From: Eonycteris spelaea
Taxonomy: Eukaryota > Chordata > Mammalia > Chiroptera > Pteropodidae
DNA: 64,000 nt
Reading direction: 5' to 3'
Assembly: GCA_003508835.1 (NCBI GenBank)
Contig: PUFA01000034.1
Location: forward strand, 868,001-932,000
Positions 1 to 11,082 of the stretch are shown piece after piece. The position numbers were made by a program, and so were the translations under genes. Within the stretch, counting starts at the first letter, position 1, and each line of letters begins with the position of its first letter. The notes beneath the pieces were generated by a model. That model was not told where the DNA came from, searched no databases, and was given only the letters and a program-made list of their open reading frames with translations.

Positions 1-480
1 AGTCAGTGTCTGTCGGCAAAGCTGAAGAAATCAAGCTTAAGACCTCCAAACAAGGCAAAGAGAATAGTCTGTCTTTCAAGAAACTGGCCCATTCTCATCT
101 ATGTTGCCTATTTTGTAGGCATAAATTCGTTCATACTATTTCTCATTGTGATTTGAATATCTGTAGAATCTCATTCATTATTATTATTATTATTGAACTG
201 TGGCTTCTCTCTTTTGCCCCTGAGCAATCTGCCAAAGGGTTTACCAATTTTGTCGATATTCTCAAAGAATCAGCTTTGGTGTCATTGATTTCCTCTATTG
301 TTTTTTGTTTGTTTCTTTGAGCTCTCTCTGATCCTTATGACTTGGTTTAATTTGTTCTTTTTTATTTTTAGGTTTCTAAGGCGAAGCTGAGAATGATTTG
401 ACAACTTTTTTCTTTCTAATATTGGTATTTAGTGCTATAAATTTCCCTGTAAAAACTTCCTCCTCCATTTTAATGTCTTC
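1..480 (-). mobile_element. LINE-1 ORF2 relic, antisense
   Basis: Read on the minus strand this matches the recalled mammalian L1 ORF2 segment between endonuclease and reverse transcriptase. The plus strand carries the characteristic antisense string near 245-300 (tttgtcgatattctcaaag, then cagctttggtgtcattgatt). Frames are broken by many stops, so it is a dead relic. A short ATT run lies at about 177-195. It continues to the left of the window. Confidence 0.8.
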
Positions 481-499
481 CAGAAATCTCTTCATGTCC

Positions 500-590
500 G
501 TTCATGGAGATCTTCCTCATTTTTATTTTTTATTTTTTATTTTATTATTTTATTTTTTTCCTCATTTTTTTTTAAGTTTCATAGACTAAA
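500..590. repeat. T-rich low-complexity tract
   Basis: TTTTA/TTTTATT-like low-complexity DNA between two L1 relics, followed by a 12-A run at about 588-599. It may be a decayed L1 tail or a small microsatellite. Confidence 0.6.
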
Positions 591-1660
591 AAAAAAAAAC
601 TTTTTACTTTACCGTTGGTACATTTGTTACAATTAATGAACCGATGTTAATACTTTGTGATTAACTAAAGCACACATTCGAGGTGGGTTTCCTTAGTTTT
701 ACTGAGTATCCTTTTTCGCTTCCAGGATCCCATCTAGAATCCACATTACATTTACTTATCACGTCTCCTTAGGGTCCTCTTGGCTGCGACCGTGATGGTT
801 TTGAGGAGACTGGTCAAATATTTTATAGACTTTTCCTCAACTGGTATCTTTCTGGTGTTTTCCTCGTGGTTAGATGGGGCGGGAGGAGCCTGCAGGAAGA
901 AGGGCCGTCTTCCGCACAAGTCAGGGGCGGGCGCACGCCCTCACGTGGCTTGTCATTGCTGACGTCAGCCTTGAGGGCCCGGCTGGAGGCGGCTTCGTCA
1001 GGTCTCTCCACTCCGAAGCGACTCTTCCCCCGTTCGAGGCCGTGCTTCAGAGAAAAGTCACCAGGCGTGACCCGCACTTAAGGGGGGAGGTGGTGAGCCC
1101 CACCGTGGGCGCAGAGTGTTTCTGTAATTATTTGGGATTCATCTCTATCAGAGGTTCATTTATTCCCTCCCGTTTATTTACTTATTGTTGACTCAGTTAC
1201 TTACACCAGTGTGGATTCATGGATATTTTATTTTCTATAGGTTATAATGTAACACTACTATATTTTATTGCTCAAAGTGTTCCAGCTTTCATCATTGGGA
1301 GCTCTTTCAGTGGCTCCTCTGTCCCTTTGACGTAAGATTGTGTGTGTGTGTGTGCGTGCGTGTGTGCATGAGTGTGCGTGCATGCATGCGTGTGTGTGTG
1401 TAAAGCACTTCACTACTTTCCGGCCCTATACGATGTCCCAGGCTTGTCCTGTACGTTTCCTGCCCTAGTCCTAGACTCAGCCATTTCTCCAAGGAGCCCT
1501 GGTTCTCTTCGCGGGAGAAGGGTGTTAGAGACCAAGATGTGGGCAATAACTGTGCTCGGAGCTTCGGGGTGCCGTGGCTCCGAGGGCCTCCCAGCTGGCA
1601 GAGCAAGGCACTGTACGCAAGCACCTGATTCTTCTTACAGCGTCACAGCATCCCAGTGCG
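590..1660 (-). mobile_element. Old L1M-type LINE relic, antisense
   Basis: Segments match a recalled old L1M/HAL1-like antisense sequence in order: the gttttgaggagactggtcaa region (796-815), the ctccactccgaagcgactc region (about 1005-1024), the ttcatggatattttatttt region (about 1217) and the cagccatttctccaaggag region (about 1479). The middle part, 870-1090, is strongly shifted toward C, G and CpG relative to the remembered consensus. A TG microsatellite interrupts it at 1,339-1,401. No coding capacity remains. Confidence 0.65.
1339..1401. repeat. (TG)n microsatellite, imperfect
   Basis: Alternating TG with CG and CA interruptions, about 63 bp, inside the L1 relic. Alternating purine-pyrimidine sequence of this kind can adopt Z-DNA. 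Confidence 0.9.
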
Positions 1661-1739
1661 TGCGTATGCCAGAGTTTACCGAACCAGCGTCCTTGGTTCG
1701 GTAGATTTCGTTGCTTGGGCTTTTCGTCAGTTTCCCATC

Positions 1740-2070
1740 TCTTACAATTAATTATAAGCAAAGCTTTAGTGAGTAACCTTCTGCGTTTGTATTTTCATAT
1801 CTTTGGAGGTGAATTAGGGTGAATTTCTCACATCCTCAAGATAAATTCCTGAAAGCACACGCGTGGGCAGAATTTTGGATACGGCCAAGTTCCTTTTCAA
1901 AGGGTTCACATCGTGTTTGGACTCCACCAGCAATATATGAGGATGTCTGTTTCCTACAAACTTGCTAAAAAGGGTGTATGGTCAAATTTGCGACTTTTTG
2001 CCAATACGATGGGTGAGAAATGGGTGCGGGGGGCCATCCAATCCTTGTGGACGAATTAAAGCTTTCTAAA
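1740..2070 (-). mobile_element. L1M ORF2/3' end relic, antisense
   Basis: The plus strand shows the decayed antisense L1 3' region: a stretch like ccaccagcaatatatgagga (about 1926) and then ttttgccaatacgatgggtg (about 1997), which correspond to recalled L1M sequence around the end of ORF2. It is heavily diverged and contains stops. Confidence 0.6.
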
Positions 2071-3079
2071 CTAACAAGCGGATAGCAATGAGCTAAGACA
2101 AAGGAATCTGAAGCCTTGGGAACGAAGTAAGAACGTGACTCTCATGTGCTCCATTCTCCCAGAACTGTCAGCATAATGCATAAATAGATAACCTCATTTC
2201 ACATGCGCTCAGAGGAGGAAACAGATTTCGGACAGTGACTCACAGGCCCCAAGACGATCTGCTTCTTAGCAGATGAATCGCAGCCAGATGGCAGCTTGTG
2301 ATAGCAAGGTCCTTGTGGTTGCCTGTAACCAGAACGTAACTTCCTCCGAGGTTCTTCATGTTTCTGCGGCTGGCCACTGAGGTTGCGGTGGTGCTAAGGC
2401 CACCCACATTTTTTCGTTTTGAAATTTCTCTGGCAGGTCAGGTTATGGCACGAAGTTCATACTCATTGGTCAACTCACGTTCTTTCCATCACCCAGGGTT
2501 GTTAGCCTGAAACAAAGAATTCAGAGACATGCAGGAGAATGTTTTCCCCATTACTATCCAATTGTGCCCAAATTATGAAAGCAACATCACCTTAGGTAAT
2601 TTTCAGTGGACGCGAAAGAAGAAAACGCTAGGAAAATAATGTCAGCCATTGGCATTTAACGTCGGTTTACTTTTTCAAATCCTGCCCACAGTCTCATCTG
2701 AGGGCCCCTCTCCCCACCTTTAGTGGGGTGGCTTGTATAGCAGGCACAGATGGGGTAAGAGTCTCTGTCCCAGATGACTCACTCGGCGACAGAGCCAGGC
2801 ACCCCCTCTGCCATGCGCAGCAACCTGGAAGGGGATGGTGTGGGTGAACAAGAAAATGGGGGGCTGGAAACAGAGACGTCCAGTGCGCACGAGAGCAAGA
2901 AGCCTGTGCTGTGCCTCGCGGAGAGAATGTGCCTTAGACCAGCCTCGCTCGGGCACGAGTTGGGGTGCCGATGGCTGTGGAGTCTGCCTCAGCGAACCCA
3001 CATAGGTATTAAATAAGGTCTTTTTAAACAGGAGCACACGCAAACGCAGTCACGTATTGATTGGTCAGCAAAAATATTG
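2071..3079. other. No recognised feature
   Basis: About 1 kb of apparently unique, moderately AT-rich sequence. I see no exon-like frame, RNA gene or clear repeat. The open frames at 2,720-3,043 (minus) and 2,774-3,016 (plus) overlap antiparallel and have no recognisable protein. Confidence 0.6.
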
Positions 3080-3128
3080 TAACCCTAAACCCAACCCTAA
3101 CCCTAACCCTCACCCTCACCCTCACCCT
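3080..3128. repeat. Interstitial telomere-like (CCCTAA)n block
   Basis: Starts TAACCCTAAACCC, passes through exact CCCTAA units, then degenerates to CCCTCA units, about 49 bp in all. The C-rich strand is the plus strand, the orientation expected beside a left-hand chromosome end. It is either a repaired break, an old fusion or a subtelomeric remnant. Confidence 0.85.
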
Positions 3129-5140
3129 GTTCCTGGTGACGTTTTGACCCTAACTGCTGGGATGCTGAGAGGTGACTGTAAGTCCTCGAGGAGCCCAGCG
3201 CCCCTGAGTGAGCCACCCTGAGTGCTTCCTCGTCTGCCATCTGGAATGTGGGCACAGAGACGCAGAGGGGAGGGAGAGAGAGGGAAACAGCGAGGGCAGA
3301 AGAGGAAGAGAGAACGAAGCTATGATGTGAGAGACGGCGGGGCGGGGAAGGAGGGGAGGCGAACGTCTCCGTGCTGGAAGTGCGGGCTTGAAGGCTCTCC
3401 ACGGCTCCCATGGGTGCGTCACACCAAGCAGCCCAGTGACGCTGGGCGGCAGCGTGAGACCGTGCACGGGCGAGATGCCCGTCAGCCCCAAATACCGGAC
3501 GTGAGCCTCGTCGCCATTTGGGTCGACAGAACTTAACGAGCAGGTGTTCGTGATACAGTCACACGTGTGCTTTTGAGTATGCGAAGTCCCTGGTTAGCCA
3601 CATCGCCTGGTTTAGAACGTAAGAGGTGACAGAGTGAACAAATGAACCACAACGTTTAAATGATGACTCGTCCTCAGCGTTAAAGACAAGATTCCTGAGT
3701 CTGCTTAACAAGAGGGGCGAGGAGCCTTCTCATCGTGTTTCGAGGTTTGCCGTGACGCTTATCTTCAAAGCAGACCTGACTATAAACTCAAGGCCACGTG
3801 GGAGTGTTCCAGAAAAGCCATTTGTCACGAAGGCTTGCTCTGAGGAATGGCACTTAGTAACATCCAGCTGTAAATCCCACATGTCATAGGAGAGTGAATT
3901 TACTCACCCGGCTGTGGCGTGATTGAATCACGGTCTTCACCTTCACCAATTCCGTCACATTTAACCCACCAACACATCAAGCCTCCCTTGTGAAAGTTGT
4001 TTTGACAAGTAAAGAAGTGAGTGATACTAGCAGGTGCATATCGAAATATAACATATTTCCCGAGCCCTTTCATTTTGCGCATATGTCGTCTGATTTTCTG
4101 CTTTTTGAAACTGAGTCCATGGCTCGAATTTCCGTCTCTCAGAAACTGTCCTTTCTTTATCCCAAATTTCGCTTTTGAATGAAGTTTCATGCGTTTCATT
4201 TTCTCGAGGAGATTCGCACTGCAAGATGCGAATGTGTATGAACGAAGACTTTAGGGTTGTCAAAGTCTTCTACAGCCTAACGTCATCTGTTGGGTCAGTG
4301 GATCCATTAGCATTCTCCTCTTTGCGTGCTTGGACTGTCCCAAGGCCCTCTCTGCCATCGTTGCTCAGTTTGTCTCTTGAGAGTCACACCTGCCTCGGTT
4401 GAAGATGCCTGCGGGTTATAACTGGAAGTAACGTCTGCTTCAGCTGATGGCCTCTTTTTCCCAAAGCAATTCTTGGGGTTCCCGTATGTTGGTCTTAGAA
4501 TGACAAGGGTTTGGGAAAATGCCTATGTTGCTGGTAAAGTGTTTAAAAGCAGGATTGTAGCATAGCCCGCAGGGTCACCCATGTGTCCTCTGAGCAGACA
4601 TGATTCTGGAGGGACCATGTTGCCCAGCATTGTCTGCTGGTGACGCTTGGATGGTTTTTCTCCTTTATTTATTTTTTCCCTGACTTGTCAAGCTTTTGTA
4701 AAATGCACAGCTGTTACTTCGAACATGGGAAATGAATACGCTTTGCGTCCTTTCTGGAATCTGCTGCAGAATGTTGGGAACTCCCGCCTCCCCTGCCGGC
4801 CTCTGCCGTCGTCTCTCACGAGCATCTGTTGGGCTCCCGTCCACACACCTGTTTGGAGCCCTGACAGGAGTGGCCCCTCACTGAGGGCCGCGCCCTCCTC
4901 AGGGCAGTTCCCCGACACCCGACGGCCAAGGCCTTGCTGCCTGGTTTGAGCATCAGCCACCTGCTTCCCAACCGGGCGCCATGCCCACGCGGGGGCCGCC
5001 TTTGCTCTTGAGTTTTAAAATCTATTTTCAATTTTATTTGTTAGATACCGCTCCATTGTCTGCGTGTGGACTGCAGTATCTTCCTTCAGTATATCGTTGC
5101 AAACATCATGAGTGTGTCACTGATGGAATTTCCCCCACCC
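3129..5140. other. Unique sequence, no recognised feature
   Basis: About 2 kb without an assignable gene or element. 3,245-3,330 is purine-rich (GA-biased). Small overlapping open frames on both strands (for example 3,103-3,536) are low-complexity or GC-driven and share no recognisable domain. Confidence 0.55.
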
Positions 5141-5440
5141 CTGTCTTTAGTGAGGTATAAAAAACAAAAATTACATGTATTTAAAGTATGCAACTTAGTG
5201 TCTTGACACACACACACACACACACACGTTGTGAAATGATCATCATAATCGAGCTAACACATCCATCACCTGACATGGCTATAATTTGGGTGTGTGTATG
5301 TGTGTGTGGTGGTAAGAACACTTAAGATCTGTTTTCTTAGCAAATTGCAAGGACGCAACACATTACTGTTAACTGTTGTCGCCAAACATAAAGGACATGG
5401 TATAAAGGTCAAGTGTAAGTGGAGTCTCTTCAAATATGAT
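5141..5440 (-). mobile_element. L1 3' UTR relic, antisense
   Basis: The plus strand reads the antisense L1MA-like 3' UTR: tagtgaggtataaaaaac, then tttaaagtatgcaacttagt, then gttgtgaaatgatcatcat, then gtggtaagaacacttaagat. A CA microsatellite at 5,206-5,227 has grown at the place where the recalled consensus has a short TATACATATACA stretch. Confidence 0.8.
5206..5227. repeat. (AC)11 microsatellite inside an L1
   Basis: Perfect AC run of about 22 bp within the antisense L1 3' UTR. Confidence 0.95.
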
Positions 5441-6573
5441 GAATCTCCCTGGAAGATGATGGCAAAATAAAGATATATTCGGATGAGCAAACCTGGGAGG
5501 AAAGGTCGCAGGCAGACGGGCCCTAACGGAAAGGTAACCGGCGTTCTTCAGCGCTTGATGATGTGGTCATCTAACGGGGAATATTGTCTTCCTTCTGGAA
5601 GGCAGCTCAGCTGTCGGCATGTCCCCTCTGCCCGCGAAGGTGCCAGGCTGCTCACTGCTGCATGGCAGCTCCTGCGTGGGACTCTTTCCTGCTTACCTTT
5701 CCTGCCAGGGTGCAGTCCTCTGGGTCCTACTGAACTCTCGGTGTTTTTACAAGGACCCCCCCTGTGGGGGGTCCAGAATACCGATTTTTATCCTCCGAGG
5801 CAGGAGAGGCAGCTACGGGCTTTGCTCAGGGTCTCAGTTGCCAGCCCTTATTGAAAACAGGGCCCCTCAATCTTTCCTTCTGGAGAAGAGCAAACGCAAC
5901 CAAACGCTGGGGTCACCTCTCCCGGTTCCAGTCTTCTGGATCCTCCTTCGAACAAATATTTTCTATATGTTGTTCAATATTTTTGAGTTTTACTAAGTGG
6001 CATGCTTGTCCCGAAACAATCTAATCAGAAGATACTAGACGATGGATTCCGGGAGTGTATTTTAATACATTTAAATGTATTTCAATGATATTCAAAACAT
6101 GTAAATTTAACGTATGTAAAATATGGCGTGTGATACATGTAAATGTGGTACATACATAGTTCATCTGCATTTTATTGTGTTTCTTATTTTTCACTAAAAA
6201 CCGTGTATTTAAGACAGGCTTGTATTAGTAAATATTCCAGTCACTGCATAACATGCCGGAGGGTTCGTACATCATGTGACTTCATTCCCCATTCCTGGTC
6301 CTGAACACCTGGGTTCCCCCAACTCTCCACCCCACAAACAATGACGTAAGGAACATCTTCACGCACCTGGGGGACGGGTTCTCTGTGATAGTACGCCCAG
6401 ACGCCGAGCACTTCTGCTATGTCGGTTGAGATAATCACACACTTTTTTCTTCTTTCATCTATTACTCTTCTGTGTTGCAGTGTGAGGCTGATTCGGCAAC
6501 TATGTTGGATGGCCGTTTGGCAGCTTTCGTCAGTAAAGATTTAGACATGCAGTTTGCTGAACGGGTCTACACT
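5441..6573. other. Unique sequence with a small GC hairpin
   Basis: No gene or element recognised. 5,753-5,774 is an inverted repeat, arms GGACCCCCC and GGGGGGTCC with a 4-base loop. 6,040-6,240 is AT-rich. Overlapping frames at 5,483-6,024 have no recognisable protein. Confidence 0.55.
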
Positions 6574-6574
6574 G

Positions 6575-6882
6575 TTTTTATTTTATTTTATTATTTTATT
6601 TTATTTTATATTTTTTATTTATTTTATTGTTTTATTTTATATATTTTATTTTATTTTATATATTTTATTTTATTTTATTTTTTTTATTTAATTTAATTTT
6701 ATTTTATTTTATATTTTATTTTTTTAAATTTTATTTTATAGTTTATATTTTATTATCTTTATTTTGTGTTTTTTATTTTATTTTATATTTTATTATTTTA
6801 ATTTAATATCTAACATTTTATTTTATATGTTATTACCTTTATTTTATTTTATTTTATGCATTTTATTTATTTTATATTTTTT
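6575..6882. repeat. (ATTTT)n microsatellite, about 308 bp
   Basis: Dominated by ATTTT units with TATTTT and TTTAA variants. Interruptions increase after about 6,680, as in an ageing array. Such arrays often start from the A-tail of a retroposon, but no retroposon body is visible beside this one. Confidence 0.93.
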
Positions 6883-7017
6883 CCAAGGCCAGAACACTGA
6901 CACTGGTGGTCAGAAGAGGACTCTTGAACCGCCCTTGAAATCCTCTTAGCCGTTATCCAAAAGCTGTGTCATGGTCGCTATAGTCCCGAACACTCAGCAG
7001 TTACACTTGCTGTCTCT

Positions 7018-8115
7018 ATGAGAAGGAGAGAGCTGGGGAACAGAAGAGCGAGTGGACCGGCCGCCCCTTGTCCTGCGGGGGCTTCCGGTTACGCTCTCTG
7101 GAGCCGGTCTCCACGGTCCTGCCTGACGCATCTGACCCGTTTCACGAGCCACTTCTCAGAGCCTCTGGGGGTCTCCTCTGGCCACCGTCCTGCGGGCCTC
7201 GGCCGAGGTCGCTGGCCGTAGGGCTGGCAGAGGCCCGCGCTGCCCGGCCACCAGCTCGGTCCCCACGGCAGCCGGAACCGAGGCCGAGGCTCTGGCGGGG
7301 ACAACGTGGCTGCACCCGAAACCAGCCCGACGAGGAGCAGAAGGGACGCGTGTGGCTTCGAGGGGTTCAAGGCTCCTAGAGGACTGAACGCCATCCGAAG
7401 AGCAAGGGGGAAAAAACCGAGCCCTTCGGCTTTGCGCAAGTAAATGCCATTCCTTCTCATCATTTGTCTGCTGTCAAAGCGAAGCCTTGGTTCTTGGGCT
7501 GCCGCTATATTTAACGTGCGTGCCCGTTTTTCATGACCCTTTGTTGCAAAGCCCCATAAATCCTGCGTCGCACGGTTACGTAAACTGAAGGCGACGGGTC
7601 GCCCCATCTGTCTCCTGGAAAGGCGTGTGTTTTGTCGCCGTGGGAACAGCCTGTTTTCCAGGGAGGCGTCCTTCGCTGCCGGGGGCGGGGGGGGGGGCGG
7701 GGGGGATGTGGGCCTCGGCCTCAGGCAGGGGAGGGAGGCTCACGGCCCCCTCCCCACGTCTGGCGCGAAGCCTCCCTCTGTCGCTTCCGTGGCTGCTGCG
7801 GCTTTTGCGGTTTTCTTTAGAGCGCAGAAATGCCCGGCCAGCCGGGTTTCCTCTTTTTCTGAAAACCCACGATTATAGCCTCGAGGATGGACCGGCATCT
7901 GGTAAAATGTGCCTTTGAAAAGCTCTCTGAGCTGGGAGCGCTCACGTCCCGTCTGGAAACACCCGCGGTGGCTCGTGCCGTCGGGCGGCAGCAAAGTCGC
8001 CGTCGGCCACGCACCGGCTTGCGCTCTCTGCTGCCCAGTGCCTCCCACGGCGGGCGGTCAGCCTCTGTGCCGGGCGCGGCGGCTTCTTCTCCCGAGGCCT
8101 GGGCTTTGGGCCCAC
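7018..8115. other. GC- and CpG-rich region with a G-quadruplex tract
   Basis: CpG is visibly frequent at 7,040-7,340 and 7,570-8,110, in contrast to the AT-rich DNA on the left. Frames on both strands are open for up to 172 codons, which is expected of GC-rich DNA. I see no conserved protein or splice-site pattern supporting an exon. It could be a CpG island or simply a GC-shifted block. Confidence 0.5.
7681..7705 (+). other. Predicted G-quadruplex tract
   Basis: Three G runs of 5, 11 and 7 bases separated by single C residues. The run lengths allow several G-tetrad arrangements on the plus strand. It lies within the CpG-rich block. Confidence 0.8.
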
Positions 8116-9514
8116 TCAGCAGGCCAGTGCGTGGGACAGGTATGGTGGGTGCTAGCCTGGGGGCGTCCTCTCACTCACCGAGGGCCTGGACGAATAACGT
8201 CATTCTTCAGGCCCTTGAACTTCACCCGTAGCAGGAAATCAGGCTGGAGGAGCTCCGAGGCTCCTCCCAGCTCTCAGAGCTTAATTCTGTTTCCTTCTCA
8301 CCACCGTTGCTTTTACTGATTGGGAATTAACTAAGTTGTCAAGGAAGCTCGCTGTCTTTACTGAGTCCCTGTGAGACGGTCACCTCATGTCGTCTACGTA
8401 GTAGCGATGAGTCTAAGTCCTTCTCTTTGGAGGCCATTAGAAAAAGATCCCAAAAAAAGTCTCATAAGAGCATTTTTCAACGTAGCCGGCAGAATAACTC
8501 TCTGAGGTGCACACTGTGACCTTTCCTGCCCCCCGTTTCTTCGGTCCCTCTGCCCACGCGGCCGGGCCAGAGGAGGCTGGGGGCGGGCGGGCTGTGCTCT
8601 GGGCTATTTCCGAATGCCTCAGCAGTTATGGAAATCGGGAGTAGGCGTCCTGAAGGACATGACGTGACACCGTGTGCTGCTGGGGAAATGCGGAGAGGCC
8701 AGAGGCGACCCCAAGACAGTGCAGAGGCGGCCCGAGGCCCCAGGCTCTGCCGGCCAGGAGGGGAGGCTGGGCTCCGCATCGGTGACCCGGATGCAGCTGA
8801 CCTCGGGGGTGAAAGGTTAGGGGACGGGGCACGAGGGTACCTGGCTAGTGTTTGTCAAGGAAGATGCCACAGGCCTGAGACAGTCACTGAGCCTCGTGAA
8901 GGTGACTGCTAGGACCTCAGGACCTTGTCACAGCACACACACACCCACCACACACACCCCTTGCGTTGTCTCAGTGCTGTTCCTTTTAGGGAATCGGGGT
9001 GATTTTTCTCACGCATCTGCTCCGCGGCCTGCAGTCGGCTCCTTCCCCAGCAGCCTGCAAGGTTGGCGCGTGTGTGTCCTAGCCAACGACGTAGAGCATT
9101 TTGAGGCCGGAAAGGGCAGAGGCAGGGCAGGGGCGCTGTCACAGGGCACAGGGACAAGGGACAGCCAGGCCGGCAGGAGAGGAAGGGGGCGTGCGGTGCT
9201 CTTGTCGGAGGTGACCCTGAGGACAGGTAGGACCAGCGGTGTCTGCGACGGGAGACCCCGAGCTCCTTGCCGAAGGGTTCCAGCAGGAAACACCCAACAG
9301 CGGGGGGGGAGGGCACCAGGAGAGGGTGGCGGGGCGAGGAGGCCGTGAAGGCAGAGGCGGCAGCGCCCGTCATCCGTCCTTCAGCGGCGTCCCGCTCCGA
9401 GTGACGAGCGGCAGCGGTCTCTCTGCGGAAAGCCAGAGCGCGTGGGCACTGCAGCCGGCCGCGTGGGCTCGGCCGGCCTCCACCCCTTACCTCTGGGAAG
9501 GCGTCACAGCCCTG
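8116..9514. other. Unique GC-rich sequence, no recognised feature
   Basis: No gene found. A short CA-rich tract lies at about 8,932-8,966. The antiparallel frames at 8,848-9,348 (plus) and 8,909-9,535 (minus) cover the same bases and resemble no protein family I know. Confidence 0.55.
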
Positions 9515-10665
9515 ACGGTTAATTGTGTGTGTCATCCTGACTGGGCCAGGGCTCCGGGCACCTGGTCAAACGTTGTTCCGGGTGTTTCTGGGGAAGAAGA
9601 CTTTTTTTTTAAGTCTGCGGGTTATGAGTAAAGCAAACTACTCTCCAGAATGTGGTGGGCCGCGTTCCATCAGTTGAAGGCTTGACTAGGGCAAAGACTG
9701 ACCTCTCCTGGGCAGGAAGGCATTCTGCCAGCAGACAAGCCTTTGAACTTGAATGACAGCTCTTCCCTGAGTCAGCTGGCTGGCCTACCCTGACAGACTG
9801 TGGGCTCGCCCCACCTCCACAACCACGGGAGCCGGTTACTCACCATCAGTCAGCCTCTCTGCTCTCTGTCTCTCTGCCTCTCTGTCTCTCTGTCTCTCTG
9901 CTCTCTGCCTCTCTGTCTCTCTGTCTCTGTCTCTCTGCCTCTCTGCCTCTCTGTCTCTCCGTATCTCTGTCTCTCTGCTTCTCTGTCTCTTGCCTCTCTG
10001 TCTCTCTGTATCTCTGTCTCTCTGCTTCTTCTGTCCTCTCTGCTTCTTCTGTCTCTCTGCCTCTCTGTCTCTCTGCCTCTCTGTCCTCTCTGCCCTCTCT
10101 GCCTCTCTGCCTCTCTGTCCCTCTCTGCCTCTCTGTCTCTCTGCCTCCTGCCTCTCTGTCCCTCTGTCTCTCTGCCTCTCGTCTCTCTCTGCCTCTCTGC
10201 CTCTTCTGTCTCTCTGCCTCTCTGTCTCTCTGCCTCTCTGTCTCTCTGCCTCTCTGCCTCTCTCCTCTCTGTCTCTCTGCCTCTCTGTCTCTCTGTATCT
10301 CTGTCTCTCTGCCTCTCTGTCTCTCTGCCTCTCTGTCTCTCTGCCTCTCTGCCTCTCTGTCTCTCTGTCTCTCTGCCTCTCTGCCTCTCTGTCTCTCTGC
10401 CTCTCTGCCTCTCTGTCTCTCTGCCTCTCTGTCTCTCTGTCCCTCTGTCTCTCTGTCTCTCTGTCTCTCTGCCTCTCTGTCTCTCTGTCTCTCTGCCTCT
10501 CTGTCTCTCTGCCTCTCTGTCTCTCTGCCTCTCTGTCTCTCTGCCTCTCTGCCTCTCTGCCTCTCTGTCTCTCTGCCTCTCTGTCTCTCTGTCCCTCTGT
10601 CTCTCTGCTTCTCTCTGTCCCCCCCATCTCTGTCTCTCTCTCACCCCGTCCCCGTCTCTAACACA
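9515..10665 (+). mobile_element. ERVL/MLT2-like solo LTR carrying a tandem array
   Basis: Plus-strand landmarks of a recalled ERVL-type LTR occur in order: tgtgtcatcctgactgggcc (about 9,526), cctggtcaaacgttgttc (about 9,560), atgagtaaagcaaact (about 9,625), catcagttgaaggcttga (about 9,669) and the terminal block ccacaaccacgggagccggt (about 9,817). Where the consensus should run into its CT-rich and AATAAA-containing end, an octamer array occupies 9,854-10,641; the last few bases (ctctaacacag) may be the LTR end. Subfamily uncertain. Confidence 0.6.
9854..10641. repeat. CTCTCTGY octamer tandem array, about 98 units
   Basis: About 788 bp of the octamer CTCTCTGT/CTCTCTGC with occasional indels and CTTCTG, CCTCTG and TATCTC variants. 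It is almost pure pyrimidine on the plus strand, with one G per unit. Because 8 is not a multiple of 3, all frames cycle through the same peptide, so stop-free frames of 220-300 codons appear on both strands (Leu/Ser/Cys-rich on plus, Arg/Glu/Asp/Gln-rich on minus). These are not genes. Confidence 0.95.
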
Positions 10666-10759
10666 GCAGTTCCTCACCTCTCAGAGCGCTGTGAGCTGTA
10701 CCTGAGCACACACGCAGGTGGAGAGGAGAGGCAAGGCCAGCCAGAGTAAGCTCCGTGTT

Positions 10760-10975
10760 CTCAAAATAATCCTTTAACGAGCAAAGGCCAGGATTGGGGG
10801 TGACCAGGAGCTGGGGGCAGGGGGGTGGGGAACAACCGTTTAATGGGATGACGGAAACGTTTTGGAACTAAATACAGGTCATGGCTCCAGAACGTTGTGA
10901 ATGGACTGTCACCGAGCTGTTCACTTTTAAATGGTTAATTTTATGTTGTGTGAATTTCGCTTCAAATTAAAAAAT
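10760..10975 (+). mobile_element. L1M 3' end relic
   Basis: Sense L1 3' UTR landmarks: gaccaggagctgggggcag (about 10,802), acggaaacgttttggaacta (about 10,851), gctgttcacttttaaatgg (about 10,916) and ttatgttgtgtgaatttcgc, ending in a degenerate ttaaaaaataa tail. 5' truncated. Confidence 0.8.
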
Positions 10976-11082
10976 AACTCCGCGATACTTTGAGAGAAGC
11001 GAAACAACACGATAGCCCAGTTTAAACGGATCAAAACCTTAGCTGAGTAAGATTTATATCCGAAAAATTTCGTGTTCGCACT

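Noticed and set aside
9800..10705. Open frames of 301, 275, 263 and 223 codons on both strands
   Set aside because: They are produced by the octamer array; the peptides are 8-residue cycles with no domain and coincide on both strands.
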